A stretch of DNA of 64,000 nt from assembly GCA_902826835.1 (NCBI GenBank), contig CADEGH010000021.1:1-64000 (forward strand), given 5' to 3'. The notes below the pieces were generated by a model. It was given only the letters and a program-made list of their open reading frames with translations, did no database searches and was not told the DNA's origin. Of the stretch, positions 35,959 to 45,158 are shown piece after piece (within the stretch, counting starts at the first letter, position 1; each line of letters opens with the position of its first letter). Source of the stretch: an uncultured bacterium. GTDB lineage: Bacteria > Planctomycetota > GCA-002687715. The position numbers were made by a program, and so were the translations under genes.

Positions 35959-36123
35959 CCGGTTGGATGGGTGACACGGTGCCCGGTGGGGGGGGCGATG
36001 CCAGAGCCGCGGTCACGGAGCGCCTCGGCGGTCGGTGTCACCAGGTGCTGGTGAGCGTGCCCTGCACCGGCGAGGAGGTCGCGGTCGGAATTGACAACTC
36101 CGACTTGGGGTATGCTCCCGCCC

Positions 36124-37272
36124 ATGGATCGGAATCGAATCGTGGCCATCGACATCGTGCGCGGAATTGCCATGGTGATCATGGCTACCGATCACGCTTC
36201 GGAGGCGTTCAATCGGGACCGACCGGTGGTGGATTCCGCGCTCTTCCAGGGATTTGATCAGCCCCTGCCAATCTGGGCATTTCTGTTCCGATGGCTGAGC
36301 CACTTCTGCGCGCCCGCCTTCTTGTTCTTGGCGGGAACCGGGCTTGCCCTGAGCCTGGCGCGCAGGCGGGCGGCGGAAGTGGAGGCGTGGCGAATCGACT
36401 TCGACCTCTTCGTGCGCGGGGCCATCATGCTCCTGGTGGATGCCACGTTCATCAATTGGTTTTGGGTGCCCGGGGTGTATTTCTTCCAGGTCATGTACGC
36501 GTTCGGGTTGAGCTTCTGGGCGATGATTTTTCTGCGACGCCTGTCTTCGACCTTGAACGTGGTGATCGGCCTCGTCTGTCTGACGGTCGGGGAGTGGACG
36601 CGCACGGGCGAGATTTTCGTAGCGTCGGATTGGGGCCCAACTCTGATGGCGTTCTTGGTGAACGCGGGGTTTTCTCCGGTAGGGGTTCTCGACATGGAAG
36701 GGCTCTTCTGCGCCTACCCGGCCGTGCCGTGGATCGGTGTGATGGCGTGGGGGTTGGCGTACGGGCGATGGCTCGAGAAGAGGCAACCGAGCCCCGAAGG
36801 GCGCGCCGCCGTGACTCGAATGACATTCGGACTGGGCATCGGCAGTCTGGCACTGTTCCTGGTGCTGCGCGGTGCGAACGGCTTCGGCAATTTGGGTCTG
36901 TACCGAATCGACGGCTCGATTCCGCGGTGGGTGCAGACGAGCAAGTATCCCCCCAGTTTGACTTTTGTGCTCTCCGAACTCGCGATCCTGCTGTTGCTCC
37001 TGGCCTGGCAGTTTTTTCGTTCGAGAGGGGTAGGGGAGCCCGGGAGAGCGGCGAGAGTGTTGTCCCTCTTCGGAAGGTCCGCGTTTTTCTTCTATCTCTT
37101 CCACATCGCGGTCTTGGAACTCGCGGCGCGCTGGAGCGGCCTCCACTTGCAGGCCGACTGGGGAGTGGCCATGTTGGCCTGGCTCCTCACGATGCTCCTC
37201 GCATACCCCGTTTGCCGGTGGTTCTCCGGGTTGAAACAGCGGCAACCCGACGGGTTTCTGCGCTACTTCTGA
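36124..37272 (+). CDS. DUF1624-type membrane acyltransferase-like protein
   Basis: A 382-residue membrane protein. ATG at 36124 begins MDRNRIVAIDIVRGIAMVIM, the typical opening of the heparan-alpha-glucosaminide N-acetyltransferase/DUF1624 group; the longer frame from 36091 adds only 11 residues. A histidine lies in the first helix loop (ATDHASEAFN), as in relatives. About ten hydrophobic segments follow, ending with FFFYLFHIAVLELAARW. Members are thought to acetylate sugars across the membrane. The gene stands alone between the BtuF-like gene and the isochorismatase-like gene. Confidence 0.82.
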   Translation: MDRNRIVAIDIVRGIAMVIMATDHASEAFNRDRPVVDSALFQGFDQPLPIWAFLFRWLSHFCAPAFLFLAGTGLALSLARRRAAEVEAWRIDFDLFVRGAIMLLVDATFINWFWVPGVYFFQVMYAFGLSFWAMIFLRRLSSTLNVVIGLVCLTVGEWTRTGEIFVASDWGPTLMAFLVNAGFSPVGVLDMEGLFCAYPAVPWIGVMAWGLAYGRWLEKRQPSPEGRAAVTRMTFGLGIGSLALFLVLRGANGFGNLGLYRIDGSIPRWVQTSKYPPSLTFVLSELAILLLLLAWQFFRSRGVGEPGRAARVLSLFGRSAFFFYLFHIAVLELAARWSGLHLQADWGVAMLAWLLTMLLAYPVCRWFSGLKQRQPDGFLRYF

Positions 37273-37322
37273 ACCGTGCCGTCCCGGATTTCACTCGCCC
37301 CTGGGTGGAGCTAAGGTCCGCC

Positions 37323-37901
37323 ATGAGCGATGTCGCCGAAACTCGCGAGCGTCACCCCCGTCTCCTCGGTCGATCGAACGCCCTCCTCGTCGTGGTCGAT
37401 GTCCAGGCGCGCCTCCTGCCGGTCATTGAGGGGGCAGCCGAACTCGAGTCTCGCCTGAGCATCCTGATTGCCGGCGCCAAGACCTTGGGGATCCCGATCC
37501 TCTTCACCGAGCAATATCCGAAGGGCCTGGGACCGACCCTTCCGGGCTTGCGGGAACTCGTCCCGGAAGCTCCGGTGCTGAGCAAGCTCTCTTTTTCCTG
37601 TGGTGGTGATCCGGGCTTTCGGTCCGCGGTGCGGGGATTCGAGAAGGCCGAAATCGTCGTGGCCGGCATCGAGGCTCATGTGTGCGTGCTCCAGACCGCG
37701 CTGGACCTCGTCGCGCTGGGCTACCAGGTCCACGTGCCGTTCGACGCCACAAGTTCGCGGCGGCGCAGCCATGCCGAGAACGGCCTGAGGCGCATGGGGG
37801 AGGAGGGCGTCGTCGTTACCAACGTCGAATCGGTGCTCTTCGAAGCGATGAACCGCTGTGACATCGCCGAATTCCGGGCGATCTCGGGGCTGCTCAAGTG
37901 A
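37323..37901 (+). CDS. Isochorismatase-family cysteine hydrolase
   Basis: A 192-residue protein with the isochorismatase-like fold. The catalytic triad is visible: Asp in LLVVVDVQARLL, Lys in TEQYPKGLG, and the nucleophile Cys in GIEAHVCVLQTALD. The EQYPKGLG/SKLSFSCGG pattern matches the subgroup of short YcaC- or ISOC1/2-like hydrolases rather than nicotinamidases, so the substrate is uncertain. ATG at 37323 is the first start in a frame that extends far upstream as an overlap of the membrane protein gene. It overlaps the thioesterase gene by four bases. Confidence 0.9.
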   Translation: MSDVAETRERHPRLLGRSNALLVVVDVQARLLPVIEGAAELESRLSILIAGAKTLGIPILFTEQYPKGLGPTLPGLRELVPEAPVLSKLSFSCGGDPGFRSAVRGFEKAEIVVAGIEAHVCVLQTALDLVALGYQVHVPFDATSSRRRSHAENGLRRMGEEGVVVTNVESVLFEAMNRCDIAEFRAISGLLK

Positions 37902-38341
37902 GCGGAGACGTCTTCCTCCACCGCCTGCGCGTTCCCTTCGGCGATATCGACCAGGCTCAGGTGCTCTACTTCCCTCGACTCTTCCACTACTGCCATCTCA
38001 CGATGGAGGCTTTTTTCGACGGGCCGATGCAATTGCCGTATCACCGCTTTCTCAAAGAGCGGGGGCTCGGACTACCCACCGTGCACGCGGAGGCCGATTA
38101 CGCGGCGACCATTCCTTACGGGACGGATCTCGAAGCCGGACTCACGGTGCGCAAGATTGGCCGCACGAGCCTCGATCTCCGATTTCGATTTGGATCGGCC
38201 TCGGCCGACGGCAGCGCGCGAGTCCACCACGCCGAAGCGCGCAATACCGTCGTCTGTGTCGGTCTACCGGGGTTTTCCCCGACGCCCCTGCCCGAGGATT
38301 TACGGGGCGTGCTCGCTCGCTACGTGGAAGGGGCGTCTTAG
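37898..38341 (+). CDS. Hotdog-fold acyl-CoA thioesterase
   Basis: A 147-residue protein of the 4-hydroxybenzoyl-CoA thioesterase/YbgC type. The N-terminal VPFGDIDQAQVLYFPRLFHY segment corresponds to the active-site region (D-x-D/Q-G-x-V-Y-x-x-x-Y in relatives), with Asp16 or Asp18 as likely catalytic acid. It would hydrolyse short or aromatic acyl-CoA esters in the cytosol. The GTG start overlaps the stop of the isochorismatase gene, so the two are translationally coupled. Its stop codon overlaps the stop of the convergent minus-strand gene. Confidence 0.88.
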   Translation: MSGDVFLHRLRVPFGDIDQAQVLYFPRLFHYCHLTMEAFFDGPMQLPYHRFLKERGLGLPTVHAEADYAATIPYGTDLEAGLTVRKIGRTSLDLRFRFGSASADGSARVHHAEARNTVVCVGLPGFSPTPLPEDLRGVLARYVEGAS

Positions 38342-38766
38342 AACCGCTTCGCGGCGGCAAAAAACGGCAGCGAGGACGCGAGCAGCGCTGCGCCGATTCC
38401 GGCGTAGACCCCGAGGATGAGGCCCGGATGCGACGCCCCGTAGAAGTGGCGCAGCGCGAGCCCCATGCCGATCATGACGGGAATCAAAATGACGAGCACG
38501 ATCGGATACATCGACCAAAACGGAGCTTGCCCCGGACGGTCCTCGATGCGTTTGATGACTCGGCGCGAGCTCTTGCTCAGGACAAACACCCCCTTGGCGG
38601 CACCGACTACCACGCCAAGGGCAATGCAAATGAGCGCCCAGTTCAGGCCGGACGCGTCTTTGGTGATCCCGAAGTAGGGGAAGAAACCGCGCACCAGCAG
38701 CATGACGCCGATTGCGACCCACAAGAGGCCGGCGATCGTGGCGCGCGCGGATTGGGAACAGTTCAC
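38338..38766 (-). CDS. Small hypothetical membrane protein
   Basis: A 142-residue protein with four hydrophobic segments, at about residues 9-28, 37-57, 80-98 and 105-128. A short basic loop (SSRRVIKRIEDRPGQ) lies between the second and third. The GTG start (38766) overlaps the stop codon of the acyl-CoA dehydrogenase gene, which sets the start and implies coupling. No family is recognised. A role with the dehydrogenase is possible but not shown by any motif. Confidence 0.7.
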   Translation of the reverse strand: MNCSQSARATIAGLLWVAIGVMLLVRGFFPYFGITKDASGLNWALICIALGVVVGAAKGVFVLSKSSRRVIKRIEDRPGQAPFWSMYPIVLVILIPVMIGMGLALRHFYGASHPGLILGVYAGIGAALLASSLPFFAAAKRF

Positions 38767-39989
38767 GACGCCCCCCCTTCGTACACATCCTGTTCTTCGG
38801 ACGGGATGTACTGACCGAGCAACTTGTCCAATCCCATCGCTTCTTTGGTGATGTGGCGGGCGATGACCATGCGCTGCACTTGGTTGGTGCCTTCGTAGAT
38901 CTGGGTGATTTTGGCGTCGCGCATGTATTTCTCGATCGGATAATCCTTCATGTAGCCGTAGCCGCCGAAGAGTTGGACGGCATCCGTCGTCACTTCCATC
39001 GCGACGTCGGTGGCGTAGCACTTGCACATCGCGCTGAGCTTGGTGACGTTGGGCACTCCCTCGTCAATGCCACCGGCGGCGGCATAGACGAGTTGACGAG
39101 CCGCTTCGGTCTTCATCGCCATGTCGGCCAGCATCTTCTGAACCATCTGGAAGGAACTGACCGGGGCTCCGAACTGCTGACGCTTGCTCGTGTAGACGGT
39201 GGCGTATTCGAGCGCCCCCTGAGCGAGGCCCATGGCCTGCGCCGCGACCCCGGGCCGCGCCAAATCGAGAGTCTCCATGGCGTGTTTGAAACCGTGGCCG
39301 GGCACGCCCCCGAGCAGACGATCGACGCCGACTTTCACGTTGCGAAAACAGGTCTCGACCACCGGGACGCAGCGGATCCCCATCTTGTCCTCGACCTTGC
39401 CGATCGAGAATCCGGGGTCGCCCTTCTCCACCAAAAACGCGGAGATCCGGCGCGACTTGCTGGTCGGGTCCGACACCGCGAACACGGTGTAGAGGTCCGC
39501 TGCTCCACCGTTGGTCGTCCACTTCTTCTCGCCGTCGATCTGCCAGTTCGACCCGACCTGAGTGGCGCGGACCTTGAGGCCGCCCGCATCCGATCCCGCC
39601 CCTTTCTCGCTGAGGCAGAAGGCGATCAAGGTTTCCCCTCGGGCGATCCGCGGCAGGTACTTCTGCTTCTGTTCTTCCGTCCCGCCCACGAGAATCGGGA
39701 AGGAGCCGAGGGCGTTGACCGCGAAGAGCACGCCGACTCCGCCGCAGGCCCTCGAGAGTTGCTCCACCACGAGGCAGAGATTCATCACGTTCCAGTCCCG
39801 ACCGCCACTCCCTCCATACCGCTTGGGGATCCACACGCCAAAGAGCCCGGCGCTGGCGATGGCGTCGCGGATTTCCCAGGGGTACTGCTGAATCGTGTCG
39901 TACTTCTTGGCGACAGGCCGCACGAATTTTTCCGCGACTTCGCGGGCCTTGGCCTGCCAGTGCAGGTTTTCTTCGGTGAGAAGGGGCAT
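38763..39989 (-). CDS. Acyl-CoA dehydrogenase
   Basis: A 408-residue flavoenzyme of the short/medium-chain acyl-CoA dehydrogenase type, full length. ATG at 39989 (MPLLTEENLHWQ) has a GAGG five bases upstream and is preferred to a GTG at 40037. N-terminal helices contain GLFGVWIPKRYGGSGG; the FAD-contact loop reads IAFCLSEKGAGSDAGG and KKWTTNGGAADLY; the C-terminal helices hold QLFGGYGYMKDYPIEKYMRDAKITQIYEGTNQ in the usual place, with the catalytic-region Glu in YEGTNQVQR. It catalyses the first step of fatty-acid or branched-chain acyl-CoA oxidation. Electron acceptor genes (etfAB) are not in the window. Confidence 0.94.
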   Translation of the reverse strand: MPLLTEENLHWQAKAREVAEKFVRPVAKKYDTIQQYPWEIRDAIASAGLFGVWIPKRYGGSGGRDWNVMNLCLVVEQLSRACGGVGVLFAVNALGSFPILVGGTEEQKQKYLPRIARGETLIAFCLSEKGAGSDAGGLKVRATQVGSNWQIDGEKKWTTNGGAADLYTVFAVSDPTSKSRRISAFLVEKGDPGFSIGKVEDKMGIRCVPVVETCFRNVKVGVDRLLGGVPGHGFKHAMETLDLARPGVAAQAMGLAQGALEYATVYTSKRQQFGAPVSSFQMVQKMLADMAMKTEAARQLVYAAAGGIDEGVPNVTKLSAMCKCYATDVAMEVTTDAVQLFGGYGYMKDYPIEKYMRDAKITQIYEGTNQVQRMVIARHITKEAMGLDKLLGQYIPSEEQDVYEGGAS

Positions 39990-40076
39990 GCCGACCTCGT
40001 CGACTGAGGGAAAATGGGACGCCGCATGGTACGGCACCCCCCGCTTGCGGGCAACGCACCGGCCGGAGGCTCCGCC

Positions 40077-40688
40077 TTAGGAAGCGAGGCCTTCCGCGAG
40101 CCTCGTCATTTCGCGCTTCACCGCTGCCACGCCCGGGCTGCCACCGAGTTCGGCGGCAATCGAAGTCATGGTCGTGGAGACCATGCCGCAAGGGCGGATC
40201 GCGTCGAAGTCCTCCAGTCGATTTTCCACGTTCAGGGCAAAACCGTGCCAGGTGCACCACGCCCGGCAGGCCACGCCGAGGCTCGCGATCTTGCGGTCGG
40301 AGATCCACACCCCGGTCTTGCCGGTGATCCGCTGACTCCGGAGGCCGAACGCCGCCAGAGTGTCCATGACGAAACCCTCGAGGCGGCGCAGGTGCGCATG
40401 CAGGTCGCGACCCGTTCCTTCCAAAAGGCAAATCGCGTAGCCGACGACTTGACCCGGACCATGGAGAGTGACGTCGCCTCCGCGCTCGACCTCGAACGTC
40501 GGAAACCGGTCGGGTTCGAGCAGGTTTTCCCGGTGGGTCCCGCGCCCGAGGGTGACCACGGATTCATGCTCGACGAGGAACAGGGTGTCGGGAATCGCGC
40601 CGAGAATGCGGCTGGCCACCGCCTCTTGCTGGAGGCGATGGGCCTCCTGGTAGGCAAGCAAACCGAGGTCGACGCAGCGAATGGCCAT
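40077..40688 (-). CDS. lipB: Octanoyl-[acyl-carrier-protein]:protein octanoyltransferase
   Basis: A 203-residue LipB, which moves octanoyl groups from acyl carrier protein to lipoyl domains, the step before LipA. Signature motifs are GRGTHRENLL, RGGDVTLHGPGQVVGY, the catalytic Lys region DRKIASLGVACRAW and the catalytic Cys in IRPCGMVSTTM. ATG at 40688 starts MAIRCVDLG. It lies about 8 kb from lipA and on the same strand as the acyl-CoA dehydrogenase gene 87 bases downstream. Its target, the E2 lipoyl domain, is encoded at 45.2-46.5 kb. Confidence 0.95.
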   Translation of the reverse strand: MAIRCVDLGLLAYQEAHRLQQEAVASRILGAIPDTLFLVEHESVVTLGRGTHRENLLEPDRFPTFEVERGGDVTLHGPGQVVGYAICLLEGTGRDLHAHLRRLEGFVMDTLAAFGLRSQRITGKTGVWISDRKIASLGVACRAWCTWHGFALNVENRLEDFDAIRPCGMVSTTMTSIAAELGGSPGVAAVKREMTRLAEGLAS

Positions 40689-40764
40689 CGTCCGGAAGAT
40701 ATCGCGGGAGTCCCGTTTCAGGCACTACCCACCCAAACGCCGAAAGAGCCAGACCTGACCCCTT

Positions 40765-42012
40765 GTGGTTTCCCTGCCTGTGACTGCCATTCCCACCTCC
40801 GCCACTCTCGAATCTGCCCCTTGGACGGGGACGAGCTCGTTCATCGGACGGCAGCCGATCTACGATCGCGATTACCATCTGATCGCCTACGAACTCCTGT
40901 TTCGGGCGGGGGACACGAATGTGGCCGAGGTCGTCGACGGCGATGAGGCGACCTTCCGGGTGATGCTGAACGCGATGGTCGAGATGGGGCTCGATCAACT
41001 CGTCGGCGCCTCCAAGGCATTCTTGAACGTCACGCGCAACAGCGTCCTCTGCGAGTTCCCCCAGTTCTTCCCGAAGGAACGGATCGTCCTGGAGGTGTTG
41101 GAGGACGTCCTGATCGACGACGAGCTGGTCGCTCGCCTGCGCAAGTATGCCGAGCAGGGCTACGCGATCGCGCTCGACGACTTCGTGTTCGCCGAACAGT
41201 GGAAGCCGTTGCTGGAACTCGCGACCATCATCAAACTCGATGTGCAAGTGCACTCGGAAGCGAGTCTTCGCGAACATGCCGCACGCTATTCGAACCACGA
41301 ACTCCTCGCGGAAAAGGTGGAAACTCGCGCACAATTCGAACTGTGCCGTGAGTTGGGCTTTCAATACTTCCAGGGTTACTACCTGAGCCGACCGCGTACG
41401 CTGGCAATTCGGCACGTTCCGACGAGTCAGTTGCCCGTGCTGCACATCCTGAGTCGGATCCTCACCCAAGAACCGACGGTGCGTGAAGTGGCGGAACTCG
41501 TGAGCCAGGACTTGGCCCTGAGTGTTCGCCTCCTGCGGGCCGCCCAGGCCCGTACGCCGCGGCTCGGCGGTCGCGTCGAAACCATCGACGACGCGGTCGC
41601 CGCACTCGGGATCGAAGGCGTGAAATCGTGGGTGACCCTCCTATCCCTCTCGGGGTTCGAGGTGGCGTCGCTCGAGCACTCCGCCGAAGCCTTGGCGCGG
41701 GGTCGAGCCTGCGAGCTGCTCGCGCCCCGCGGCAGCGAAACGCTGAAGAAGCGCTTCTTCCTGGTCGGGCTGCTGTCCAAACTCGGCGATCTGATGGACA
41801 TGCCGCTCCCGGTCGCCCTCGAGGGTCTACCGCTCACCGAGGAGGTCACGGACGCGCTTCTCAAGCACTCGGCGATTCTCGGCGAGACTCTCGAGGCGGT
41901 GTTGGGCCGAGGGTCCGGTCGGCCCTGCCCGTTTCCCGCTTCGGAAATCCGGGATGCGGTTCTGGCTGGACAGGCGTGGGCGAGCTCCGTACGTAGCGAG
42001 ATTGGCTACTGA
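40765..42012 (+). CDS. EAL-HDOD signalling protein (YuxH-like)
   Basis: A 415-residue cytosolic protein with an EAL-type domain (about residues 25-215) and an HDOD domain (225-410), the YuxH/CdgJ arrangement. In the EAL part the motif reads YELLFR, and LEVLEDVL, ALDDF, IIKLDV, AEKVET and FQGYYLSRP follow, so several metal ligands remain but the domain is divergent; many such proteins have lost cyclic di-GMP phosphodiesterase activity. The HDOD half has PVLHILSRIL and a LSVRLLRAAQA helix. The GTG at 40765 is the first start; a nearby in-frame GTG five codons on is possible. It is transcribed away from lipB. Confidence 0.88.
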   Translation: MVSLPVTAIPTSATLESAPWTGTSSFIGRQPIYDRDYHLIAYELLFRAGDTNVAEVVDGDEATFRVMLNAMVEMGLDQLVGASKAFLNVTRNSVLCEFPQFFPKERIVLEVLEDVLIDDELVARLRKYAEQGYAIALDDFVFAEQWKPLLELATIIKLDVQVHSEASLREHAARYSNHELLAEKVETRAQFELCRELGFQYFQGYYLSRPRTLAIRHVPTSQLPVLHILSRILTQEPTVREVAELVSQDLALSVRLLRAAQARTPRLGGRVETIDDAVAALGIEGVKSWVTLLSLSGFEVASLEHSAEALARGRACELLAPRGSETLKKRFFLVGLLSKLGDLMDMPLPVALEGLPLTEEVTDALLKHSAILGETLEAVLGRGSGRPCPFPASEIRDAVLAGQAWASSVRSEIGY

Positions 42013-42188
42013 TTTCGAAACCCGTCGCGTTTGGCCAATGGGGGGGTGATCTCCCAAACCGGGGCGGTTGGTGCACGAGAGCGGGTGCTCGCGGCAACGG
42101 CTTGACCCGCAAGCTCCCCAGCGATGACCCGAGTGAATTGCCCGGGAAACGCAAGGGTGGACGAGCAGGCGCGGAAGTGAAGGGGGTT

Positions 42189-42590
42189 TCAACCGAACCC
42201 GTGCTCGTCCAAATCGTCTTCATCCAGACCGAGGTGGTGGCCGACCTCGTGAACCACTGTAATGCGGACCTGTTCGGCCAGTTCGTCCAGGTCCAAAAAC
42301 TCGTCTTCGAGTGGTAGACGGAAGATCCTGATCGTGTCCAGCGAAGGGGTGCCCGACTCATCGCCCTGGAGACTGCGCTCGCCGATCGGCACTCCGTCGT
42401 AGAGCCCAAACAGGGTGTCGGACTCCGGATCCAGTCCGAGTTCTTCGAGAAGCTCGCGCGGTGGCTCGTCTTCGATGACAACGGTCACCGTTTCCAGGTG
42501 CTCTCGCACCCAGTCAGGGAGTTCGGCGAGCGCGCGGGCCACGAGCGACTGGAACCTCTCCCTCGCGCCATCTTCGGCGGCGGAGCTCAC
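42189..42590 (-). CDS. Small zincin-like metallopeptidase family protein (PF06262)
   Basis: A 133-residue protein with the zincin motif HEVGHHLGLDEDDLDEHG near the C-terminus: HEXXH followed by a Gly and a further conserved acidic segment, as in the PF06262 (DUF1025) family. The N-terminal half has FQSLVARALAELPDWVREHL and a VTVVIEDEP strand, also typical. The ATG overlaps the stop of lpd by four bases, making this the last gene of the dehydrogenase operon. The family's substrates are not known; placement in this operon may only reflect cotranscription. Confidence 0.87.
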   Translation of the reverse strand: MSSAAEDGARERFQSLVARALAELPDWVREHLETVTVVIEDEPPRELLEELGLDPESDTLFGLYDGVPIGERSLQGDESGTPSLDTIRIFRLPLEDEFLDLDELAEQVRITVVHEVGHHLGLDEDDLDEHGFG

Positions 42591-43999
42591 TTCTTCGGGT
42601 TGTAGATGTGGACCGCGAGGCCGTGCACGTCTTCGGCGGCCTCCATGAGCGTTTCCGCGAGCGTCGGGTGCGTGTGCACGGTGAGCGCCAGATCCTCGGC
42701 ATGGAGCCCGGCTTCGATCCCGAGGGCGCCCTCCGCGATCAGTTCGGAGGCGTGTGGCCCGCAGATGTGCACTCCGAGCAGGCGGTCGGTCTTGGCTTCG
42801 CTGACGATTTTGACGAGACCATCGGTTTCGCCGCCGGCGAGCGCGCGCCCCGAGGCGCCAAACGGGAAGGTCCCGACGTGGACTTCGATCCCCTTGGTTT
42901 TGGCCTCGGCTTCGGTCATGCCGACGGATGCAATCTCCGGATCCGTGAAGATGGCGGCGGGCATCGCGCGCACATCGTAGACGTCCGGCTTCCCGGCGAT
43001 GACCGCGGCGCAGACGAGCCCCTCTTTGGAGCCCTTGTGTGCGAGCAGCGGGGGCCCGGCCAAATCCCCGATGGCGTAGATGCGGGGATTGGAAGTGCGG
43101 AGCTGCTTGTCGACGACGACAAAGCCCTTCGGAGACAGGGCGACTCCGGCCCGATCGAGCCCGAGGTTCTCGGAGTTCGGACGCCGTCCCACCGCGACCA
43201 GGACTTTCTCGACGGTGACGGTTTTTACGTCGCCCTTCGGCCCTTCGATGGAGACTTCGAGGCCGGCGGGGGAGCGTTTGACTCCCTTCGCCTTGGATTG
43301 GAGATGGAGGTCGACCTTGGCCTTCTTCAGATTGCGGGTCACCACCTTCACGAGGTCTGGATCGGTGCCTGGGAGCAGTTGGTCCATGAGCTCGACGACC
43401 GAGAGGGCAGTGCCGAACTTCTGGAGGTACTGGCCGATCTCGAGACCGATCACGCCGCCACCGATCACGAGCAGGCTCTTCGGCACGCGCTGCAGGTCGA
43501 GCGCGCCGGTCGAGGAGAGGATGTCTTTTTCATCCACCGCGAAGCCTGGGATATCGATTGATCGCGAACCCGTGGCCAACACGAATGCGTCGGCGCGGAT
43601 TTCTTCCTTGGAGCCGTCGTCCTTCCGAACCTCGAGGCGATCCGGACCGGTGAAGCCTGCGGTCCCACGAACGATGGTCACCTTGCGACGCTTCATCAGG
43701 TCGGAGATGCCGCCGGTCAGGCGCGTCACGATGCTGTCCTTCCAAGCCTTCATCTTCGCGAGGTCGAGGGTCGGCTCCGACACCGCAATGCCCATGTCCT
43801 CGGCGTGTTGGAGATGCTGCCAGAGTTTCGCGGCGGAGATGTAGGCCTTGCTCGGAATGCAGCCCCAATTGAGGCAGGTGCCGCCGAGGCGAGACTCGCG
43901 TTCGACCAACACCACTTCGACTCCGAGTTGGGCGAGTCGGATGGCGCAGACGTAACCGGCCGGGCCGGCCCCGATCACACAGGCTTTCTTGGCGGTCAT
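42587..43999 (-). CDS. lpd: Dihydrolipoyl dehydrogenase (E3)
   Basis: A 470-residue FAD disulfide oxidoreductase that reoxidises the lipoyl arm of E2 and makes NADH. Features are the N-terminal FAD motif VIGAGPAGYVCAI, the redox pair in GGTCLNWGCIPSK, the NAD-binding motif VIGGGVIGLEIG, the second FAD contact YAIGDLAGPPLLAHK, and the C-terminal catalytic His-Glu in HTHPTLAE. ATG at 43999 overlaps the stop of the second E1alpha gene. It lies within the lipA-E1-E2-E3 operon and is probably dedicated to that complex. Confidence 0.96.
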   Translation of the reverse strand: MTAKKACVIGAGPAGYVCAIRLAQLGVEVVLVERESRLGGTCLNWGCIPSKAYISAAKLWQHLQHAEDMGIAVSEPTLDLAKMKAWKDSIVTRLTGGISDLMKRRKVTIVRGTAGFTGPDRLEVRKDDGSKEEIRADAFVLATGSRSIDIPGFAVDEKDILSSTGALDLQRVPKSLLVIGGGVIGLEIGQYLQKFGTALSVVELMDQLLPGTDPDLVKVVTRNLKKAKVDLHLQSKAKGVKRSPAGLEVSIEGPKGDVKTVTVEKVLVAVGRRPNSENLGLDRAGVALSPKGFVVVDKQLRTSNPRIYAIGDLAGPPLLAHKGSKEGLVCAAVIAGKPDVYDVRAMPAAIFTDPEIASVGMTEAEAKTKGIEVHVGTFPFGASGRALAGGETDGLVKIVSEAKTDRLLGVHICGPHASELIAEGALGIEAGLHAEDLALTVHTHPTLAETLMEAAEDVHGLAVHIYNPKK

Positions 44000-45105
44000 A
44001 GGGGGAAGGCTCCTTCCGCCGTGCCGGATCCGTCCCCCTGGACCTCGAGCATCTGCTGCCGAAGGTGGGGGGGCATGGACGCGTACACGTCGGTGAATAG
44101 GGTTTCGAGCGGGGGTTTGTCGGCGGCCTCCGCGGTGGCGAGGGCCTGATTCATGATCGTGGTGAGCTCGTCGCGCATGCGAGCTTCGATGGCGGGCGTC
44201 AATTGGCCCTGAGCGATCAGCCAGTCCCGGAATCGATCGAGGGGATCCACCAAGAGCCAAGGCTCAACCCGGCTCTCGTCGCGGTAGCGGGTGGGATCGT
44301 CCGACGAACTGTGGCCGCCCCGTCGATAGGTGACCAATTCGAGCAGCGTGGGACCACCGCCCGCGCGGGCTCGGACGTGCGCTTCCCGGGTGGCCAGGAT
44401 CACTGCCAAAACATCGTTCCCGTCGACCGCCACCCCGGGCATGCCATACGCTTTGGCTTTGATCGCCACCCCGTCGCTCTTCGTTTGTTTTTCGAAGGGG
44501 ACGGAGATGGCCCATTGATTGTTCTGGCAGACGAACACGACTGGGGCCTTCCAAACCGCGGCGAAGTTCAGCGCCACGTGGAAATCGTGTTCGGAGGTCG
44601 CTCCGTCTCCGAGGTAGCCGAAGACGACGCAGTCGTCCCTCCGAATTTTGGCGGCGTAAGCGGCGCCGGCGGCCTGGGGCAACTGAGTGGCAATCACCGA
44701 CGAGAGGGACACGTATTTGTGCTCGCCACTCGAAAAGTGCATCGGCTGCTGACGTCCTTTTTCCACGTCGAGGCAGTTGCCGAAGAGCTGGCCGAAGTAC
44801 TTCTCCAAGGGAAAGCCCCGGAGCAAAAGGACTCCGCCTTCGCGGAGCGCGGGGAAGATCCAATCCTCGCGCCTGGCCACGAAACCCGAGCCGATGATCG
44901 CGGCTTCCTGTCCACTCGACGGGCCAAAGAACGCGATGCGTCCCTGCCGCTGCATGAGCAGCATTTTTTCGTCGAGCAGGCGCACCCGCAGCATTCCTCG
45001 GAAGACTTCGAGGCATTCCTCTCCGCGGAGCTCCGGGACTCGTGCCGATGCGGGTTGATCCAAGACGGGGAGGACACGCACCAAGTCGCGGGCAGGGTTT
45101 CGCAT
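43996..45105 (-). CDS. 2-oxoacid dehydrogenase E1 alpha subunit (copy 2)
   Basis: A thiamine-diphosphate enzyme subunit of 369 residues from the ATG at 45105; a TTG at 45162 overlapping the E2 stop is possible, but the ATG makes this copy exactly as long as copy 1. The ThDP/Mg motif is GDGATSEHDFHVALNFAAVW with NNQWAIS after it; the phosphorylation-loop region reads YRRGGHSSSDDPTRYR. It decarboxylates a 2-oxoacid and passes the acyl group to E2. BCKDH-type and pyruvate-type E1alpha are hard to separate by eye. Located between E2 and lpd, away from the single E1beta gene. Confidence 0.9.
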   Translation of the reverse strand: MRNPARDLVRVLPVLDQPASARVPELRGEECLEVFRGMLRVRLLDEKMLLMQRQGRIAFFGPSSGQEAAIIGSGFVARREDWIFPALREGGVLLLRGFPLEKYFGQLFGNCLDVEKGRQQPMHFSSGEHKYVSLSSVIATQLPQAAGAAYAAKIRRDDCVVFGYLGDGATSEHDFHVALNFAAVWKAPVVFVCQNNQWAISVPFEKQTKSDGVAIKAKAYGMPGVAVDGNDVLAVILATREAHVRARAGGGPTLLELVTYRRGGHSSSDDPTRYRDESRVEPWLLVDPLDRFRDWLIAQGQLTPAIEARMRDELTTIMNQALATAEAADKPPLETLFTDVYASMPPHLRQQMLEVQGDGSGTAEGAFPL

Positions 45106-45158
45106 GACTGGAGAGTTCGAAGGGGAGGCGGCCGCGGTGGTCCGGCCGCGAGCGAGCG

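Noticed and set aside
36038..36054. Hairpin TCACCAG-GTG-CTGGTGA in the leader of the DUF1624 gene
   Set aside because: Perfect but short, no T-run and no known operator; expected by chance in a window this size.
37858..38814. Plus-strand open frame of 318 codons over the thioesterase and membrane protein genes
   Set aside because: Runs through two well-supported genes and ends in Arg/Gly-rich sequence.
40689..40764. Possible cobalamin or other riboswitch between lipB and the EAL-HDOD gene
   Set aside because: Only 76 bases and no conserved riboswitch core such as a B12 box is visible.
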